NCBI RefSeq assembly: GCF_014650455.1
Contig: NZ_BMUZ01000001.1
Coordinates: forward strand, 682,001-746,000
DNA from: Streptomyces xanthochromogenes
GTDB lineage: Bacteria; Actinomycetota; Actinomycetes; Streptomycetales; Streptomycetaceae
Length of the DNA: 64,000 bases
Reading direction: 5' to 3'
The translations under genes and the position numbers were made by a program. The notes beneath the pieces are model-generated. The model did not search any database. It saw only the letters and a program-made list of their open reading frames with translations, and was not told the DNA's origin. Positions 1 through 9,510 of the stretch are shown piece by piece (position 1 is the first letter of the stretch; each line of letters starts with the position of its first letter).

Positions 1-94
1 TACGGGGCTACGCCTGCGTCCTCGCCGAGCAGACGGCGAAGATCACCATACTCCCCGACCGACCCCGTACGAGGCACGCGGCGCGGGTACGCCG
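1..94. other. Intergenic sequence beyond the rplJL operon
   Basis: No coding region is supported here. It lies downstream of rplL on the minus strand. In streptomycetes rpoB normally follows, so this is probably spacer or promoter DNA for a gene outside the window; that is inference from synteny only. Confidence 0.4.
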
Positions 95-126
95 AAGGGC
101 GACCACCCGGATGGGTGATCGCCCTT
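95..126 (-). terminator. Hairpin terminator after rplL
   Basis: An inverted repeat has arms aagggcga/tcgccctt and caccc/gggtg, one C/A mismatch and a 4-nt GGAT loop. It lies 68 bases past the rplL stop. There is no long U-run, which is common for high-GC actinobacterial terminators, so the efficiency is uncertain. Confidence 0.55.
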
Positions 127-193
127 GGCGGTGCCCAGCGGCGCGCGAGCGCGCCTGCTGGACGGGTGCGGGCCCCGTGGAGCCCGCGAGGTG

Positions 194-577
194 TTACTTG
201 ACCTCGACGGAAGCGCCGGCGGCCTTGAGGGACTCGGCAGCCTTCTCGGCGGCCTCCTTGGCGACCTTCTCGAGGACCGGCTTCGGGGTGCCGTCGACGA
301 GGTCCTTGGCCTCCTTCAGACCCAGGGAGGTCAGCTCGCGCACGACCTTGATGACCTGGATCTTCTTCTCGCCGGCGCCGGTGAGGATGACGTCGAACTC
401 GTCCTGCTCCTCGACGGCCTCGGCGGCGGGGCCACCGGCGGCGGGACCGGCAACGGCGACGGCCGCGGCGGCGGTGACGTCGAACTTCTCCTCGAAGGCC
501 TTCACGAACTCGGAGAGCTCGATGAGGGTCATGCCCTCGAACTGGGCGAGCAGGTCTTCCTGGCTGAGCTTCGCCAT
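194..577 (-). CDS. rplL: 50S ribosomal protein L7/L12
   Basis: Stalk protein of the large ribosomal subunit that recruits and stimulates translational GTPases. The 127-residue product starts [20 protein letters not shown], the usual N-terminal dimerisation region. An Ala/Gly-rich hinge follows (about residues 38-55), then the conserved C-terminal domain with [20 protein letters not shown] and a GLKEAKDLV helix. I chose the internal ATG over one six codons upstream because it matches the family N-terminus and follows a purine-rich stretch. It lies 113 bp downstream of rplJ on the same strand, so L10 and L7/L12, which bind each other in the stalk, are made from one transcript. Confidence 0.98.
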   Translation of the reverse strand: MAKLSQEDLLAQFEGMTLIELSEFVKAFEEKFDVTAAAAVAVAGPAAGGPAAEAVEEQDEFDVILTGAGEKKIQVIKVVRELTSLGLKEAKDLVDGTPKPVLEKVAKEAAEKAAESLKAAGASVEVK

Positions 578-690
578 GATGGGCGATCCTTCCACTAATT
601 CGGCGGGTGCCGGATGTACATGTAGGCGGGCGTACGTTCGGCCCGCTGCGACCGCGCCCCTAAGGGGCCGCGATCAATGCGCGAGCCGAA

Positions 691-1221
691 TTACTCGGCA
701 CCGCCCTGCTCGGCGAGCTTGACGCGAAGCGCTTCCGCAGTGCGGACGAACTTCGACGGCAGCGCCTGGAGGAGCGAAGCAGTCTGCGACTGCTTGCCCT
801 TGAACGCGCCGGCCAGCTTGCTGAGCAGAACCTCGCGGGACTCGAGGTCCGCAAGCTTCTTGATCTCATCGGCGGACAGCGCCTTGCCATCAAGGACACC
901 GCCCTTGATGATCAGGTTCGGGTTCTCCTTGGCGAAGTCACGAAGACCCTTCGCCGACTCCACCGGGTCACCGGTGATGAAGGCAACCGCCGTCGGACCG
1001 TTGAACTGGTCGTCGAGCGAAGTGATCCCGGCCTCGTTGGCCGCAATCTTGGTCAGCGTGTTCTTCACCACGGCGTACTGGGCGTTCTCACCGAGCGAAC
1101 GACGCAGCGTCTTGAGCTGCGCCACGGTGAGACCCCGGTACTCGGTCAGCACGGCGGCGTTCGAGCTGCGGAACTGGTCCGCGAGCTCGGCTACCGCGGC
1201 AGCCTTGTCGGGCCTTGCCAT
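691..1221 (-). CDS. rplJ: 50S ribosomal protein L10
   Basis: L10 anchors L7/L12 dimers on 23S rRNA. The 176-residue product starts [17 protein letters not shown] and has the family features [29 protein letters not shown] and GPTAVAF. The C-terminal helix binds L7/L12. The upstream in-frame ORF extension is leader RNA, not protein. A GGAAGGAGG-like ribosome binding site lies just before the ATG at 1221. The gene follows a long untranslated leader, which fits the autoregulation known for L10 operons. Confidence 0.98.
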   Translation of the reverse strand: MARPDKAAAVAELADQFRSSNAAVLTEYRGLTVAQLKTLRRSLGENAQYAVVKNTLTKIAANEAGITSLDDQFNGPTAVAFITGDPVESAKGLRDFAKENPNLIIKGGVLDGKALSADEIKKLADLESREVLLSKLAGAFKGKQSQTASLLQALPSKFVRTAEALRVKLAEQGGAE

Positions 1222-1450
1222 AGAGCGTCGGCCTCCTTCCGGGTGATGAGGACCGCTCAGAAGGGGCTGAACAAAACGAAACGCCCCGGCGCAGGCGCAC
1301 GGGGCGTAGCTCAACCAGCTGCACTCAGAAGAGACATCCGGGAACTTTCCACGGTCACCTGCGCGGGTCGTCCGCATCCAGCGGATCCTTCGGCCACCGC
1401 ACCCTCGAATGAAGGCACGGCAACGACCAGCGGTCTTTGGCTTCTGGGGA
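1222..1450 (-). promoter_or_regulatory. rplJ leader with attenuator-like hairpin (L10 leader)
   Basis: About 230 bp separate a TTGACA hexamer from the rplJ start with no credible ORF. On the minus strand a hairpin at 1282-1306 (CGCCCC...GGGGCG) is followed directly by the T-rich run TTTCGTTTTGTT (1270-1281). That is the form of an intrinsic attenuator. L10(L12)4 binding to the leader of its own mRNA is established for this family. That this hairpin is the switch is inference. Confidence 0.6.
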
Positions 1451-1476
1451 AGCGTACGTTACGGCGTCCGTGTCAA
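1451..1476 (-). promoter_or_regulatory. Candidate vegetative promoter of rplJL
   Basis: On the minus strand a perfect TTGACA (complement of 1471-1476) is followed by TACGCT (1451-1456), but with only about 14 bases between them. The -35 match is strong; the -10 choice is not. It would give the long rplJ leader described separately. Confidence 0.35.
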
Positions 1477-1490
1477 GCAAATCCGCTCGT

Positions 1491-1534
1491 ACGGGGTGCC
1501 GGCGCGGGTGCCGCAGGGGCGGGCGGCACCCCGT
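1491..1534 (-). terminator. Hairpin after the lipoprotein gene
   Basis: Ten-base inverted repeat acggggtgcc (1491-1500) and ggcaccccgt (1525-1534), lying 14 bases past the lipoprotein stop on the minus strand. It could end that transcript just before the rplJ promoter. The loop is long (24 nt), so this is moderate evidence. Confidence 0.4.
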
Positions 1535-1547
1535 GCCGGGCGGTCCG

Positions 1548-2501
1548 TCAGGCGTTCTCGCCGCCCGCACCGGCACCGGCCCGCTTCATCATCTCGGCCA
1601 TGTCGAACGTCTCGGACGCCGGCGGAGCCGTGACGGCGACCTTGGTCCCGTAGTCCGAGTAGTGGGCGTTCATGCTGATCTTGCCCTGCGGCGTGGTGAT
1701 GCCGACGTTCATCTGCACCGGGTAGCCGTCCTTGTTGATCCAGAGCTCGGTGTCGTAGCCCTTGATGCCGGACTGCTTCGCGGAGTCGAGGAGCTTCTTG
1801 CGGTCCTGGGCGGACATGCCGTCGAGCGCCTGATTGCTCGCAGCCATCTCGTCCACCGTCAGGGTCCCCTTGTAGTGCTCCGCGGGGGCTCCGTCGATCT
1901 GCTCGCTGCCGAGGTGCTTCAGGCTCGGCGAGTCCGTCAGGATGGCGAGCTGCTGGGCCGGGTCCTGCTTCTCGGCTCCGCCGGTCAGCGACTGGGAGGA
2001 AGCGCCCCCGCCGGCCGCCGAAGCCAGCGCGCCGAGGTCCATCTTCATCCAGTGCTTGCCGTCCATGTGCTGGGACACCGTGGTTCCCATGTCCATGTAC
2101 ATGACGTTGTCCAGCTGCACCATGCGGATCTTGTCCGGTGCGTCCTTGCCCGCCTGGGCGAAGGCGGACCCGCTCATGGTCATGTCCATCGCCGCCGGGT
2201 CCCACGACTGGATCCCGGACATCACCAGGTCGCCCCCGGCCGCGCCGGCCCCGGCGGCGCCCGTGGCCCCGGCCGGCATCGACATCTTCAGGGTGACCTT
2301 CGCCGACTTGGCTGCCGACGTCTTCTTGTAGGCCGCCTGGAGCGCTGTGCGGGCATCCTTCGGGCTCGACTGCTGAGCCGCCTTCTTCGGCGCCTCGGCG
2401 GCCTTCTTGGAGTCGCCGTCGCTCTGGCATCCGGCGGCCACCGCCACCAGGACTCCAACCGCCGCGAGGGATATCCCGGCGCGCTTGACGGACTTGCTCA
2501 T
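1548..2501 (-). CDS. Secreted lipoprotein, LppX/LprG-like
   Basis: The 317-residue product starts MSKSVKRAGISLAAVGVLVA and ends its signal peptide at the lipobox VAAGC, so it should be lipid-anchored outside the membrane. After a Ser/Lys/Ala-rich linker it resembles the actinobacterial LppX_LprAFG type: KMSMPAG, MSGIQSWDPAAMDMTMSG, then WINKDGYPVQM and FDMAEMM near the end. Family members carry lipids in mycobacteria; the substrate here is unknown. The ATG at 2501 was chosen because it places a normal signal peptide at the N-terminus. It sits between the rplKA and rplJL units with hairpins on both sides, so it is probably transcribed separately from them. Confidence 0.8.
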   Translation of the reverse strand: MSKSVKRAGISLAAVGVLVAVAAGCQSDGDSKKAAEAPKKAAQQSSPKDARTALQAAYKKTSAAKSAKVTLKMSMPAGATGAAGAGAAGGDLVMSGIQSWDPAAMDMTMSGSAFAQAGKDAPDKIRMVQLDNVMYMDMGTTVSQHMDGKHWMKMDLGALASAAGGGASSQSLTGGAEKQDPAQQLAILTDSPSLKHLGSEQIDGAPAEHYKGTLTVDEMAASNQALDGMSAQDRKKLLDSAKQSGIKGYDTELWINKDGYPVQMNVGITTPQGKISMNAHYSDYGTKVAVTAPPASETFDMAEMMKRAGAGAGGENA

Positions 2502-2576
2502 TACGTCCCCACCCCATAGATCAAACAGACGAAAACCTTCACAACCGTAACTCAGCGCACTGACAGCGGGCACATG

Positions 2577-2620
2577 AAAAAACCGGCCCCCGCCCCTCCG
2601 AAGAGGTGCGGGGGCCGGTC
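2577..2620 (-). terminator. Strong intrinsic terminator of the rplK-rplA operon
   Basis: On the minus strand a GC-rich stem, about GACCGGCCCCCGC pairing with GCGGGGGCCGGT, closes around a TTCG-containing loop and is followed by TTTTTT (2577-2582). It lies 58 bases past the rplA stop. This is the clearest classical terminator in the window. Confidence 0.9.
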
Positions 2621-2677
2621 TCAGTACGCGAAGTGCGTCTCAGTACGCGAACCCGCGACTGCCGTGATCCGGGAGGA

Positions 2678-3400
2678 TCAGACGGCGGCCGGGTCCTCCT
2701 CGACGAGGAGGTTGCGGGTGCGGTTCGAGTCGAGCGCGATACCGGGGCCCATCGTGGTGGTGATGGTCGCCTTCTTGATGTACCGGCCCTTGGCGGCGGA
2801 CGGCTTCAGACGGAGGATCTCCTCCAGAGCCGCACCGTAGTTCTCCACCAGCTTGGCGTCGTCGAAGGACACCTTGCCGATGATGAAGTGCAGGTTCGAG
2901 TGCTTGTCGACGCGGAACTCGATCTTGCCGCCCTTGATGTCCTCGACGGCCTTGGCGACGTCGGGGGTGACCGTGCCGGTCTTCGGGTTCGGCATCAGAC
3001 CACGGGGACCGAGCACGCGGCCGAGGCGGCCGACCTTGCCCATGAGGTCCGGGGTGGCGACGACGGCGTCGAAGTCCAGACGGCCCTTCGCAACCTCGTC
3101 GATGAGCTCGTCGGAGCCGACGATGTCGGCGCCCGCGGCAAGCGCGGCCTCGGCACGGTCGCCGGTCGCGAAGACCAGGACCCGGGCGGTCTTACCGGTG
3201 CCGTGCGGGAGGTTCACGGTGCCACGGACCATCTGGTCGGCCTTGCGCGGGTCGACACCCAGGCGGAAGGCGACCTCGACGGTGCCGTCGAACTTGGTCG
3301 TGGAGGTCTCCTTGGCGAGACGGACCGCTTCGAGCGGCGCGTACAGCTTGTCCGCGTCGATCTTGGCGTCCGCAGCGCGGAGGGTCTTGCTGCGCTTCAC
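2678..3400 (-). CDS. rplA: 50S ribosomal protein L1
   Basis: L1 forms the mobile stalk that helps release E-site tRNA, and it represses its own operon in many bacteria. The 240-residue product has the expected N-terminal [14 protein letters not shown], the LPHGTGK motif, the domain-II stretch [20 protein letters not shown] and C-terminal TTMGPGIAL. The start is GTG at 3400, preceded by AGGAG five bases upstream. It lies 89 bp after rplK, and a strong terminator follows. Confidence 0.98.
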   Translation of the reverse strand: MKRSKTLRAADAKIDADKLYAPLEAVRLAKETSTTKFDGTVEVAFRLGVDPRKADQMVRGTVNLPHGTGKTARVLVFATGDRAEAALAAGADIVGSDELIDEVAKGRLDFDAVVATPDLMGKVGRLGRVLGPRGLMPNPKTGTVTPDVAKAVEDIKGGKIEFRVDKHSNLHFIIGKVSFDDAKLVENYGAALEEILRLKPSAAKGRYIKKATITTTMGPGIALDSNRTRNLLVEEDPAAV

Positions 3401-3489
3401 TTCAGCTCCTGTGTTGGTTCAGGCATGGAGTCGTGGTGCGGGCCAGCGCTTGGCCCTACCACTGGAGGTCAAACGGGGGTGAGCTGAGA

Positions 3490-3924
3490 TCAGCCCTCGA
3501 CCGTGATGCCCATGGAACGGGCGGTGCCGGCGATGATCTTCGACGCGGCGTCGAGGTCGTTGGCGTTCAGGTCGGCGAGCTTCGTCGTGGCGATCTCGCG
3601 AACCTGGGCCTCGGTGATCTTCGCGACCTTGGTCTTGTGGGGCTCGCCGGAGCCCTTCTCGACACCAGCGGCCTTGAGGATCATCTTCGCGGCCGGCGGC
3701 GTCTTGGTGATGAAGGTGAAGGAGCGGTCTTCGTAGACCGTGATCTCCACCGGGATCACCCAGCCACGCTGCGACTCGGTCGCGGCGTTGTAGGCCTTGC
3801 AGAACTCCATGATGTTGACGCCGTGCTGGCCGAGCGCGGGGCCGACCGGCGGGGCCGGGTTCGCCGCACCGGCGTTGATCTGGAGCTTGATAAGCCCCGT
3901 GACCTTCTTCTTCTTGGGAGGCAT
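3490..3924 (-). CDS. rplK: 50S ribosomal protein L11
   Basis: L11 binds the GTPase-associated centre of 23S rRNA and is the docking region for thiostrepton and the stringent factor. The 144-residue product begins [20 protein letters not shown], with [17 protein letters not shown] as the conserved proline-rich N-terminal motif and [12 protein letters not shown] at the end. GGAGAGAG precedes the ATG. It is the first gene of the rplK-rplA operon and is separated from nusG by a terminator hairpin. Confidence 0.98.
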
Positions 3925-4019
3925 TGCTCTCTCCGGGTCCTAGTGAGAGTGAACCGCCTTCATCCGATCAACCGGATGGAGGCATACCGCACAACGATAA
4001 CGGGTATAGCTGCGCGGCT

Positions 4020-4069
4020 AAAAACCGAGCAGGTCAGAGGGGCTGCGAGAGCTCCTCTGACCTGCTCGG
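4020..4069 (-). terminator. Terminator between nusG and rplK
   Basis: A perfect 16-bp inverted repeat, ccgagcaggtcagagg (4025-4040) and its complement (4054-4069), with a 13-nt loop. On the minus strand it is followed by TTTTT (4020-4024). It ends the secE-nusG transcript upstream of rplK. Confidence 0.88.
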
Positions 4070-4110
4070 AAGTGCTGGTTCCAGAAAGCGTTCCGGGTTG
4101 CCGGAAGGCG

Positions 4111-5037
4111 TCAGTTCTTCTGGATCTGGTCGAAGCTGAGCTCGACCGGGGTCTCGCGGCCGAAGATCTCGACGAGGCCCTTGACCTTCTTCGAGTCGGC
4201 GTTGATCTCGTTGATGGTCGCCTGCAGCGTCGCGAACGGGCCGTCGGTGACGGTGACCGAGTCGCCCACCTCGAAGTCCAGGACCTGGACCTCGACCTTG
4301 CGCTGCGGAGCGGGCTTGCCCTCGGCCTCGGCGGCCTCGCGGGCGGCCTTCTCCTCGGCCTCGGGGGCGAGCATCTTGACGATCTCGTCGAGCGTCAGCG
4401 GGTACGGGTCGTAGGCGTTGCCCACGAAGCCGGTGACACCGGGGGTGTTGCGGACGACGCCCCAGGACTCGTTCGTCAGATCCATGCGGACGAGAACGTA
4501 ACCAGGCAGCTTGTTCTGCCGGACGTTCTTGCGCTCGCCGTTCTTGATCTGGACGATCTCCTCTTCGGGGACCTCGGCCTGGTAGATGAACTCCTCGACG
4601 TTCAGCGAGACGGCACGCTGTTCGAGGTTGGCCTTCACACGCTTCTCGTAACCGGCGTACGTGTGGATGACGTACCACTCGCCGGGCAGGAAGCGGAGCT
4701 CCTGGCGCAGGGCCTCGACCGGGTCGACGGGGGCGGCGGGCTCCGCCGGCTCGTCATCCTCGGTGGACTCCTCGGACTCGACGTCCTCGTCCTCGACGGA
4801 GGCCTCGGCCTCGTCGGATGCGTCCTCGTCGGTCGCGTCCTCGGTCACGTCGGAGGCCTCGGCCTCTTCGGCCTCGACGTCATCGGAGTCGACGTGCAGG
4901 GCAGCCTCTTCGGCCGCTTCGCCCGCAGCGGCGTCGGCAGCCTCGGCCTCGTCCTCGTCGGCCGCCTCGATGATCTCGAGCTCGTCCTCGACGGACTCGA
5001 CCGACTCGGAGGCGTCGTTCAGGTTCGGGTCAGACAC
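4111..5037 (-). CDS. nusG: Transcription termination/antitermination protein NusG
   Basis: NusG binds RNA polymerase, affects pausing and Rho termination, and couples transcription to ribosomes. The 308-residue product has a roughly 100-residue, very acidic Asp/Glu/Ser/Ala-rich N-terminal extension. The NGN domain follows ([44 protein letters not shown]), then the KOW domain ([20 protein letters not shown]). The GTG at 5037 has AGGAAG about ten bases upstream, better than the in-frame start 13 codons earlier. The acidic extension is longer than E. coli NusG but is a known streptomycete feature. It lies 74 bp after secE. Confidence 0.96.
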   Translation of the reverse strand: MSDPNLNDASESVESVEDELEIIEAADEDEAEAADAAAGEAAEEAALHVDSDDVEAEEAEASDVTEDATDEDASDEAEASVEDEDVESEESTEDDEPAEPAAPVDPVEALRQELRFLPGEWYVIHTYAGYEKRVKANLEQRAVSLNVEEFIYQAEVPEEEIVQIKNGERKNVRQNKLPGYVLVRMDLTNESWGVVRNTPGVTGFVGNAYDPYPLTLDEIVKMLAPEAEEKAAREAAEAEGKPAPQRKVEVQVLDFEVGDSVTVTDGPFATLQATINEINADSKKVKGLVEIFGRETPVELSFDQIQKN

Positions 5038-5111
5038 GGTGGCTGCTTCTTCCTGGCTACAGATGGGGTGGAACATGCGAAAGGGGCGCCGATGAGGGGC
5101 GCCCTTCGCGA

Positions 5112-5408
5112 TCAGCCGAAGACGTACTTGACTACCTGCGAGAAGCCGGAGTCAATCAACGTCACAATGCCGATCATGATGACGACGAACACGATCACGA
5201 CCGTGGTGTACGTCGTCAGCTGGCTGCGTGTCGGCCAGACAACTTTACGGAGTTCGGCAACAACCTGCCGGTAGAAGAGCGCGAGACGGCCCACAGGGCC
5301 CTTCTTGCCGCGCTTGCCGCCCTTGCGGGCCTTCTTCTTCGAATCCTTGGACTCCGCTGCCTCGTCCTGGGCATCAGGCATGTCGATGGAGCCCACGGCG
5401 TCCGTCAC
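5112..5408 (-). CDS. secE: Preprotein translocase subunit SecE
   Basis: SecE stabilises SecY in the Sec export channel. The 98-residue product has an acidic then Lys-rich cytosolic N-terminus, the family motif [20 protein letters not shown] and one membrane span ([16 protein letters not shown]). I chose the GTG at 5408 (preceded by AGGTGA) over the ATG at 5432, which lacks a good ribosome site. It is followed by nusG and preceded by tRNA-Trp, the conserved actinobacterial order. Confidence 0.95.
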   Translation of the reverse strand: MTDAVGSIDMPDAQDEAAESKDSKKKARKGGKRGKKGPVGRLALFYRQVVAELRKVVWPTRSQLTTYTTVVIVFVVIMIGIVTLIDSGFSQVVKYVFG

Positions 5409-5514
5409 GCTTCTCACCTGATTCCGGGTCATGGCCGTGCCGCGCCCGGTGGAGCCGCACGGCGGTGCATTGAAGTACGTACATGCGCACACATCCTGGC
5501 GAAGGTGTGTGTAG

Positions 5515-5587
5515 CAGGGCCGGAGGGACTTGAACCCCCAACCGCTGGTTTTGGAGACCAGTGCTCTACCAATTGAGCTACGACCCT
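5515..5587 (-). tRNA. trnW: tRNA-Trp (anticodon CCA)
   Basis: A 73-nt cloverleaf on the minus strand. The acceptor stem is AGGGTCG paired with CGGCCCT. The D-arm is AGCTCAATTGGTAGAGC, the anticodon arm CTGGT-CTCCAAA-ACCAG reads CCA, and the T-loop is GTTCAAG. CCA is not encoded at the 3' end. It lies just upstream of secE. Confidence 0.97.
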
Positions 5588-5870
5588 TTGTGGTTCCCCC
5601 AACCTACCGCATGTGGTGGTGCGGTTGGTGAGGACCAACAGGCAGTGAGTGTACGTGGTCAGGGGCCCGGCGTCGAACAGCTTCCTCCCGAACCCCTCCC
5701 GGCCGCCGCCGTCCCGTCCTCCTCCCGGCCTTCTCGGCGCCCGCCCCAGGCCTTCCCACGGCCTTCCCACGGCCTCCGCAGGGCCTCTGCGAGAAGGGCT
5801 CTCGGACTCCTGTCCACATGCTGACCGGTCCGTGAAACGCGGGTGTCCGGGCCGTTGGAGGTCTGGGACC

Positions 5871-7118
5871 ATGGCCCGCATGAGCGCTGCAACTCCCCCG
5901 CCTTCCTCCCCCACCGAGCGCCGGGTCTCCGCGCGCATCGGTGCCATCTCCGAGTCCGCGACCCTCGCCGTCGACGCCAAGGCCAAGGCCCTCAAGGCCG
6001 CCGGACGTCCGGTCATCGGCTTCGGCGCGGGCGAGCCCGACTTCCCGACGCCCGACTACATCGTCGAGGCCGCGGTCGAGGCCTGCCGCAACCCGAAGTA
6101 CCACCGCTACACGCCGGCCGGGGGCCTGCCCGAGCTCAAGGCCGCGATCGCCGCGAAGACGCTGCGCGACTCCGGCTACGAGGTCGACGCCTCGCAGGTC
6201 CTGGTGACCAACGGCGGCAAGCAGGCGATCTACGAGGCCTTCGCGGCGATCCTCGACCCGGGCGACGAGGTCATCGTCCCGGCCCCGTACTGGACCACCT
6301 ACCCCGAGTCGATCCGGCTCGCGGGCGGTGTCCCGGTGGACGTCGTGGCCGACGAGACGACCGGGTACCGGGTGTCGGTGGAGCAGTTGGAGGCGGCCCG
6401 CACGGAGCGGACGAAGGTCGTCCTGTTCGTCTCCCCGTCCAACCCGACCGGCGCCGTCTACAGCGAGGCCGACGCGGAGGCCATCGGGCGCTGGGCCGTC
6501 GAGCACGGCCTGTGGGTGATGACGGACGAGATCTACGAGCACCTGGTGTACGGCAGCGCCGCGTTCACCTCGCTGCCCGCGATCGTGCCGGAGCTGCGCG
6601 ACAAGTGCATCGTCGTCAACGGCGTCGCCAAGACCTTCGCGATGACCGGCTGGCGGGTGGGCTGGATCATCGGCCCGAAGGACGTCGTAAAGGCCGCGAC
6701 CAACCTCCAGTCGCACGCCACGTCCAACGTCTCCAACGTGGCGCAGATCGCGGCGCTCGCCGCCGTCTCCGGGAACCTGGACGCGGTCGCGAAGATGCGG
6801 GAGTCCTTCGACCGGCGGCGCGCGACCATGGTGCGCATGCTGGGCGAGATCGACGGCGTGATCTGTCCCACGCCCGAGGGCGCGTTCTACGCCTACCCGT
6901 CGGTCAAGGGCCTGCTCGGCAAGGAGATCCGCGGCAAGCGCCCGGCGACCTCGGCCGAGCTCGCCGCGCTGATCCTGGACGAGGCCGAGGTCGCGGTCGT
7001 CCCCGGCGAGGCCTTCGGCACACCGGGCTACCTGCGGCTCTCGTACGCCTTGGGCGACGAGGACCTCGTCGAGGGCGTCTCGCGGATCCAGAAGCTGCTG
7101 GCCGAGGCCCGCGACTAG
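5871..7118 (+). CDS. aspC: Pyridoxal-phosphate aspartate aminotransferase
   Basis: Class I aminotransferase interconverting aspartate/2-oxoglutarate and oxaloacetate/glutamate in the cytosol. The 415-residue product has the class I pattern: [34 protein letters not shown], substrate-binding [20 protein letters not shown], and the PLP lysine in [13 protein letters not shown]. The C-terminal arginine lies in YLRLSYA. The ATG at 5871 follows GGAGG by nine bases; an ATG three codons later is possible. A terminator-like hairpin follows. Substrate range (aspartate only, or also prephenate) cannot be read from sequence. Confidence 0.92.
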   Translation: MARMSAATPPPSSPTERRVSARIGAISESATLAVDAKAKALKAAGRPVIGFGAGEPDFPTPDYIVEAAVEACRNPKYHRYTPAGGLPELKAAIAAKTLRDSGYEVDASQVLVTNGGKQAIYEAFAAILDPGDEVIVPAPYWTTYPESIRLAGGVPVDVVADETTGYRVSVEQLEAARTERTKVVLFVSPSNPTGAVYSEADAEAIGRWAVEHGLWVMTDEIYEHLVYGSAAFTSLPAIVPELRDKCIVVNGVAKTFAMTGWRVGWIIGPKDVVKAATNLQSHATSNVSNVAQIAALAAVSGNLDAVAKMRESFDRRRATMVRMLGEIDGVICPTPEGAFYAYPSVKGLLGKEIRGKRPATSAELAALILDEAEVAVVPGEAFGTPGYLRLSYALGDEDLVEGVSRIQKLLAEARD

Positions 7119-7143
7119 GTTCCGGCGGATCGTGTGGTGGGAG

Positions 7144-7165
7144 CGGGCCCCGGTGGGGCCCGTTT
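7144..7165 (+). terminator. Terminator after aspC
   Basis: An 8-bp stem, CGGGCCCC/GGGGCCCG, with a GGT loop is followed by TTTC. It begins 26 bases after the aspC stop. Confidence 0.6.
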
Positions 7166-7236
7166 CTGCGTTCGGGGCCGGTCCCGATCGGGGAAAGGGG
7201 CTGCCGGATTCCGGCCGGGTGCGGCAAGATCCCTGG

Positions 7237-8256
7237 ATGGAGCACGTTCGCGACGTACGAGATCTGCCGAAGGCCCATCTGCATCTGCACTTCACCGGGT
7301 CGATGCGGCCCTCGACCCTGCTGGAGCTCGCCGACAAGTACGGCGTCCGGCTGCCCGAGGCGCTGACCGGCGCCGAGCCGCCGAAGCTGCGGGCCACCGA
7401 CGAGCGCGGCTGGTTCCGCTTCCAGCGCCTCTACGACACCGCGCGCTCGTGTCTGCGCGCCCCCGAGGACATTCAGCGCCTGGTGCGCGAGGCGGCCGAG
7501 GAAGACGTCCGGGACGGTTCCGGGTGGCTGGAGATCCAGGTCGACCCGACCTCGTACGCCCCGCTGCTCGGCGGTCTGATCCCGGCCCTGGAGATCATCC
7601 TGGACGCGGTCGACTCGGCCTCGCGCGAGACCGGGCTCGGCATGCGCGTGGTGGTCGCGGCCAACCGCATGAAGCATCCCCTCGACGCGCGCACCCTGGC
7701 CCGGCTCGCGGTCCGCTACGCCGATCGCGGGGTGGTCGGGTTCGGTCTGTCCAACGACGAACGCCGGGGCATGGCGAGGGACTTCGACCGCGCCTTCGCG
7801 ATCGCGCGCGAGGGCGGGCTGCTGGCGGCCCCGCACGGGGGCGAGCTCTCCGGCCCGTCGTCGGTGCGGGACTGCCTCGACGACCTGCACGCGCGGCGGG
7901 TCGGGCACGGGGTGCGGGCCGCCGAGGACCCCCGCCTGCTGCGCCGCCTCGCCGAGAAGGGCATCACGTGCGAGGTCTGCCCCGCGTCCAACGTCGCCCT
8001 CGGCGTCTACGAGAAGCCCGAGGACGTGCCGCTGCGGGTGCTGTACGACGCCGGTGTCCCGATGGCCCTGGGCGCGGACGACCCCTTGCTCTTCGGTTCC
8101 CGGCTGGCCGATCAGTACGACATCGCCCGCCGGCACCACGACTTCACCGACCCCGAACTGGCCGAGCTGGCCCGCCAGTCGATCCGCGGCTCGGCCGCAC
8201 CGCCGGACACCCGGGAGAAGCTGCTGGCCGGCGTGGCCGACTGGCTGAAGAGCTGA
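7237..8256 (+). CDS. Adenosine deaminase family protein
   Basis: Metal-dependent deaminase of the adenosine/adenine deaminase family, 339 residues. Visible motifs are the metal-binding HLHLHFTGS near the N-terminus, HGGEL with the catalytic Glu, RVGHGVRA, CPASNVALG and the C-terminal metal region ALGADDPLLF. The ATG at 7237 begins MEHVRDVRDLPKAHLHLHF, a normal family start. The family includes adenosine, adenine and aminofutalosine deaminases. The sequence is intact, but I cannot assign the substrate. A strong hairpin separates it from convergent murB. Confidence 0.85.
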   Translation: MEHVRDVRDLPKAHLHLHFTGSMRPSTLLELADKYGVRLPEALTGAEPPKLRATDERGWFRFQRLYDTARSCLRAPEDIQRLVREAAEEDVRDGSGWLEIQVDPTSYAPLLGGLIPALEIILDAVDSASRETGLGMRVVVAANRMKHPLDARTLARLAVRYADRGVVGFGLSNDERRGMARDFDRAFAIAREGGLLAAPHGGELSGPSSVRDCLDDLHARRVGHGVRAAEDPRLLRRLAEKGITCEVCPASNVALGVYEKPEDVPLRVLYDAGVPMALGADDPLLFGSRLADQYDIARRHHDFTDPELAELARQSIRGSAAPPDTREKLLAGVADWLKS

Positions 8257-8284
8257 CCCCCGGGCGCCGACCGGCGCCCGGGGG
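8257..8284. terminator. Bidirectional terminator between convergent genes
   Basis: A perfect 12-bp inverted repeat, cccccgggcgcc (8257-8268) and ggcgcccggggg (8273-8284), with a 4-nt loop. It begins immediately after the deaminase stop and lies before the murB stop. It has no U-run but is very stable. Confidence 0.7.
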
Positions 8285-8314
8285 CGCGCGGCGGACCGTA
8301 CGACCGGACCGGGG

Positions 8315-9370
8315 CTAGATTTCCACCCCGACCGCCACCGGCTCGTTCACCAGGGTCACGCCGAAGGCCAGCTCCACCCCGGCCACCACGTCGCGGGCCA
8401 GGCCGAGGAGGTCCTCGGTGGTGGCGCCGCCGCGGTTCGTCAGGGCGAGCGTGTGCTTCGTGGAGATGCGGGCGGGCCCCGTCCCGTACCCCTTGGTGAA
8501 GCCCGCCTTGTCGATCAGCCAGGCCGCCGAGGTCTTCGTGCGGTCGGCGCCCACGGGCCACGCGGGCGGCGTCACATCGGCGCCGAGGCGCTGCTGGGCA
8601 CGGGCGAGGAACGCGGCGTAGGCCTCGTTGGGCAGGATCGGGTTGGTGAAGAACGAGCCCGCCGACCAGGTGTCGTGGTCCTCCGGGTCGAGCACCATGC
8701 CCTTGCCCGCGCGCAGCTTCAGGACGGTTTCGCGGGCGGTGGCGGCCGGGACGCGGTCACCGGGCTCGACGCCCAGCGTGCGAGCGGTCTCGGCGTACTT
8801 GACCGGCGCCGAGAGCCCCCCGGCGTCCTCCAGCTCGAAGCCGACGCGGAGCACGACATAGCGGTCGGGGTGCTGCTTGAAGCTGCTGTGCCGGTACGAG
8901 AAGGCGCACTCGGCGTTGCTGAGCGTGACGGTGGCGCCCTCGACGCGGTCGTAGGCAACGACGTGCGTGATGGTGCTGGAGACTTCCTGCCCGTACGCCC
9001 CGACGTTCTGGATCGGGGTCGCGCCGGCCGAGCCGGGGATGCCGGCGAGGCACTCGATGCCGGCCAGCCCGGCCTCCACGCTGCGGGCCACCGCGTCGCT
9101 CCACACCTCGCCCGCGGCGAGTTCGAGGCGGGTGCCGTCGAGCTCGAAGCCGCGGGTGGCGATGCGCAGGGCGGTACCGGCGAAGCCCTTGTCCCCGATG
9201 AGCAGGTTGCTGCCGCCGCCGATGATCAGGAGCGGGGTGCCGCTGTCGTCCGCCTCGCGCACGGCGGCGACGACCTCGGCGTCGGTGGTGGCGGTGACGA
9301 GCCGGTCCGCCGGGCCGCCGAGGCGGAGGGTGGTCAGGGGGGCGAGGGGGGCGTCGTGGAGTTCCTGCAC
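8315..9370 (-). CDS. murB: UDP-N-acetylenolpyruvoylglucosamine reductase MurB
   Basis: FAD enzyme that reduces enolpyruvyl-UDP-GlcNAc with NADPH to UDP-MurNAc in peptidoglycan synthesis. The 351-residue product shows the FAD-binding IIGGGSNLLIGDKGF, ECLAGIPGSAGATPIQNVGAYGQEV, the YRHSSFK motif and KLRAGKGMVLD, plus SAGSFFTNPI with the catalytic Ser. The GTG at 9370 gives VQELHDAPLAPLTTLRLGG, the usual family start. It lies downstream of hadB and hadA on the same strand. Confidence 0.95.
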   Translation of the reverse strand: MQELHDAPLAPLTTLRLGGPADRLVTATTDAEVVAAVREADDSGTPLLIIGGGSNLLIGDKGFAGTALRIATRGFELDGTRLELAAGEVWSDAVARSVEAGLAGIECLAGIPGSAGATPIQNVGAYGQEVSSTITHVVAYDRVEGATVTLSNAECAFSYRHSSFKQHPDRYVVLRVGFELEDAGGLSAPVKYAETARTLGVEPGDRVPAATARETVLKLRAGKGMVLDPEDHDTWSAGSFFTNPILPNEAYAAFLARAQQRLGADVTPPAWPVGADRTKTSAAWLIDKAGFTKGYGTGPARISTKHTLALTNRGGATTEDLLGLARDVVAGVELAFGVTLVNEPVAVGVEI

Positions 9371-9510
9371 GGGGTCCAGCGTACGGGTGCGGTCCGACAG
9401 GGGTGCGCCGCCCTGCGGCAGGCGGCGCGGGTGGCTTCCGGTGGGCGGGCCGGGGGCCACGGGTCCGGGTTTCCCCGAGCCCCCTGGCTCCCGTACGCGC
9501 TCTACGCGGC

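Noticed and set aside
3433..5274. A 613-codon plus-strand open frame opposite rplK, nusG and secE
   Set aside because: It crosses three real genes, two intergenic regions and a terminator, and has the Leu/Gly/Asp/Arg composition of reverse-strand translation.
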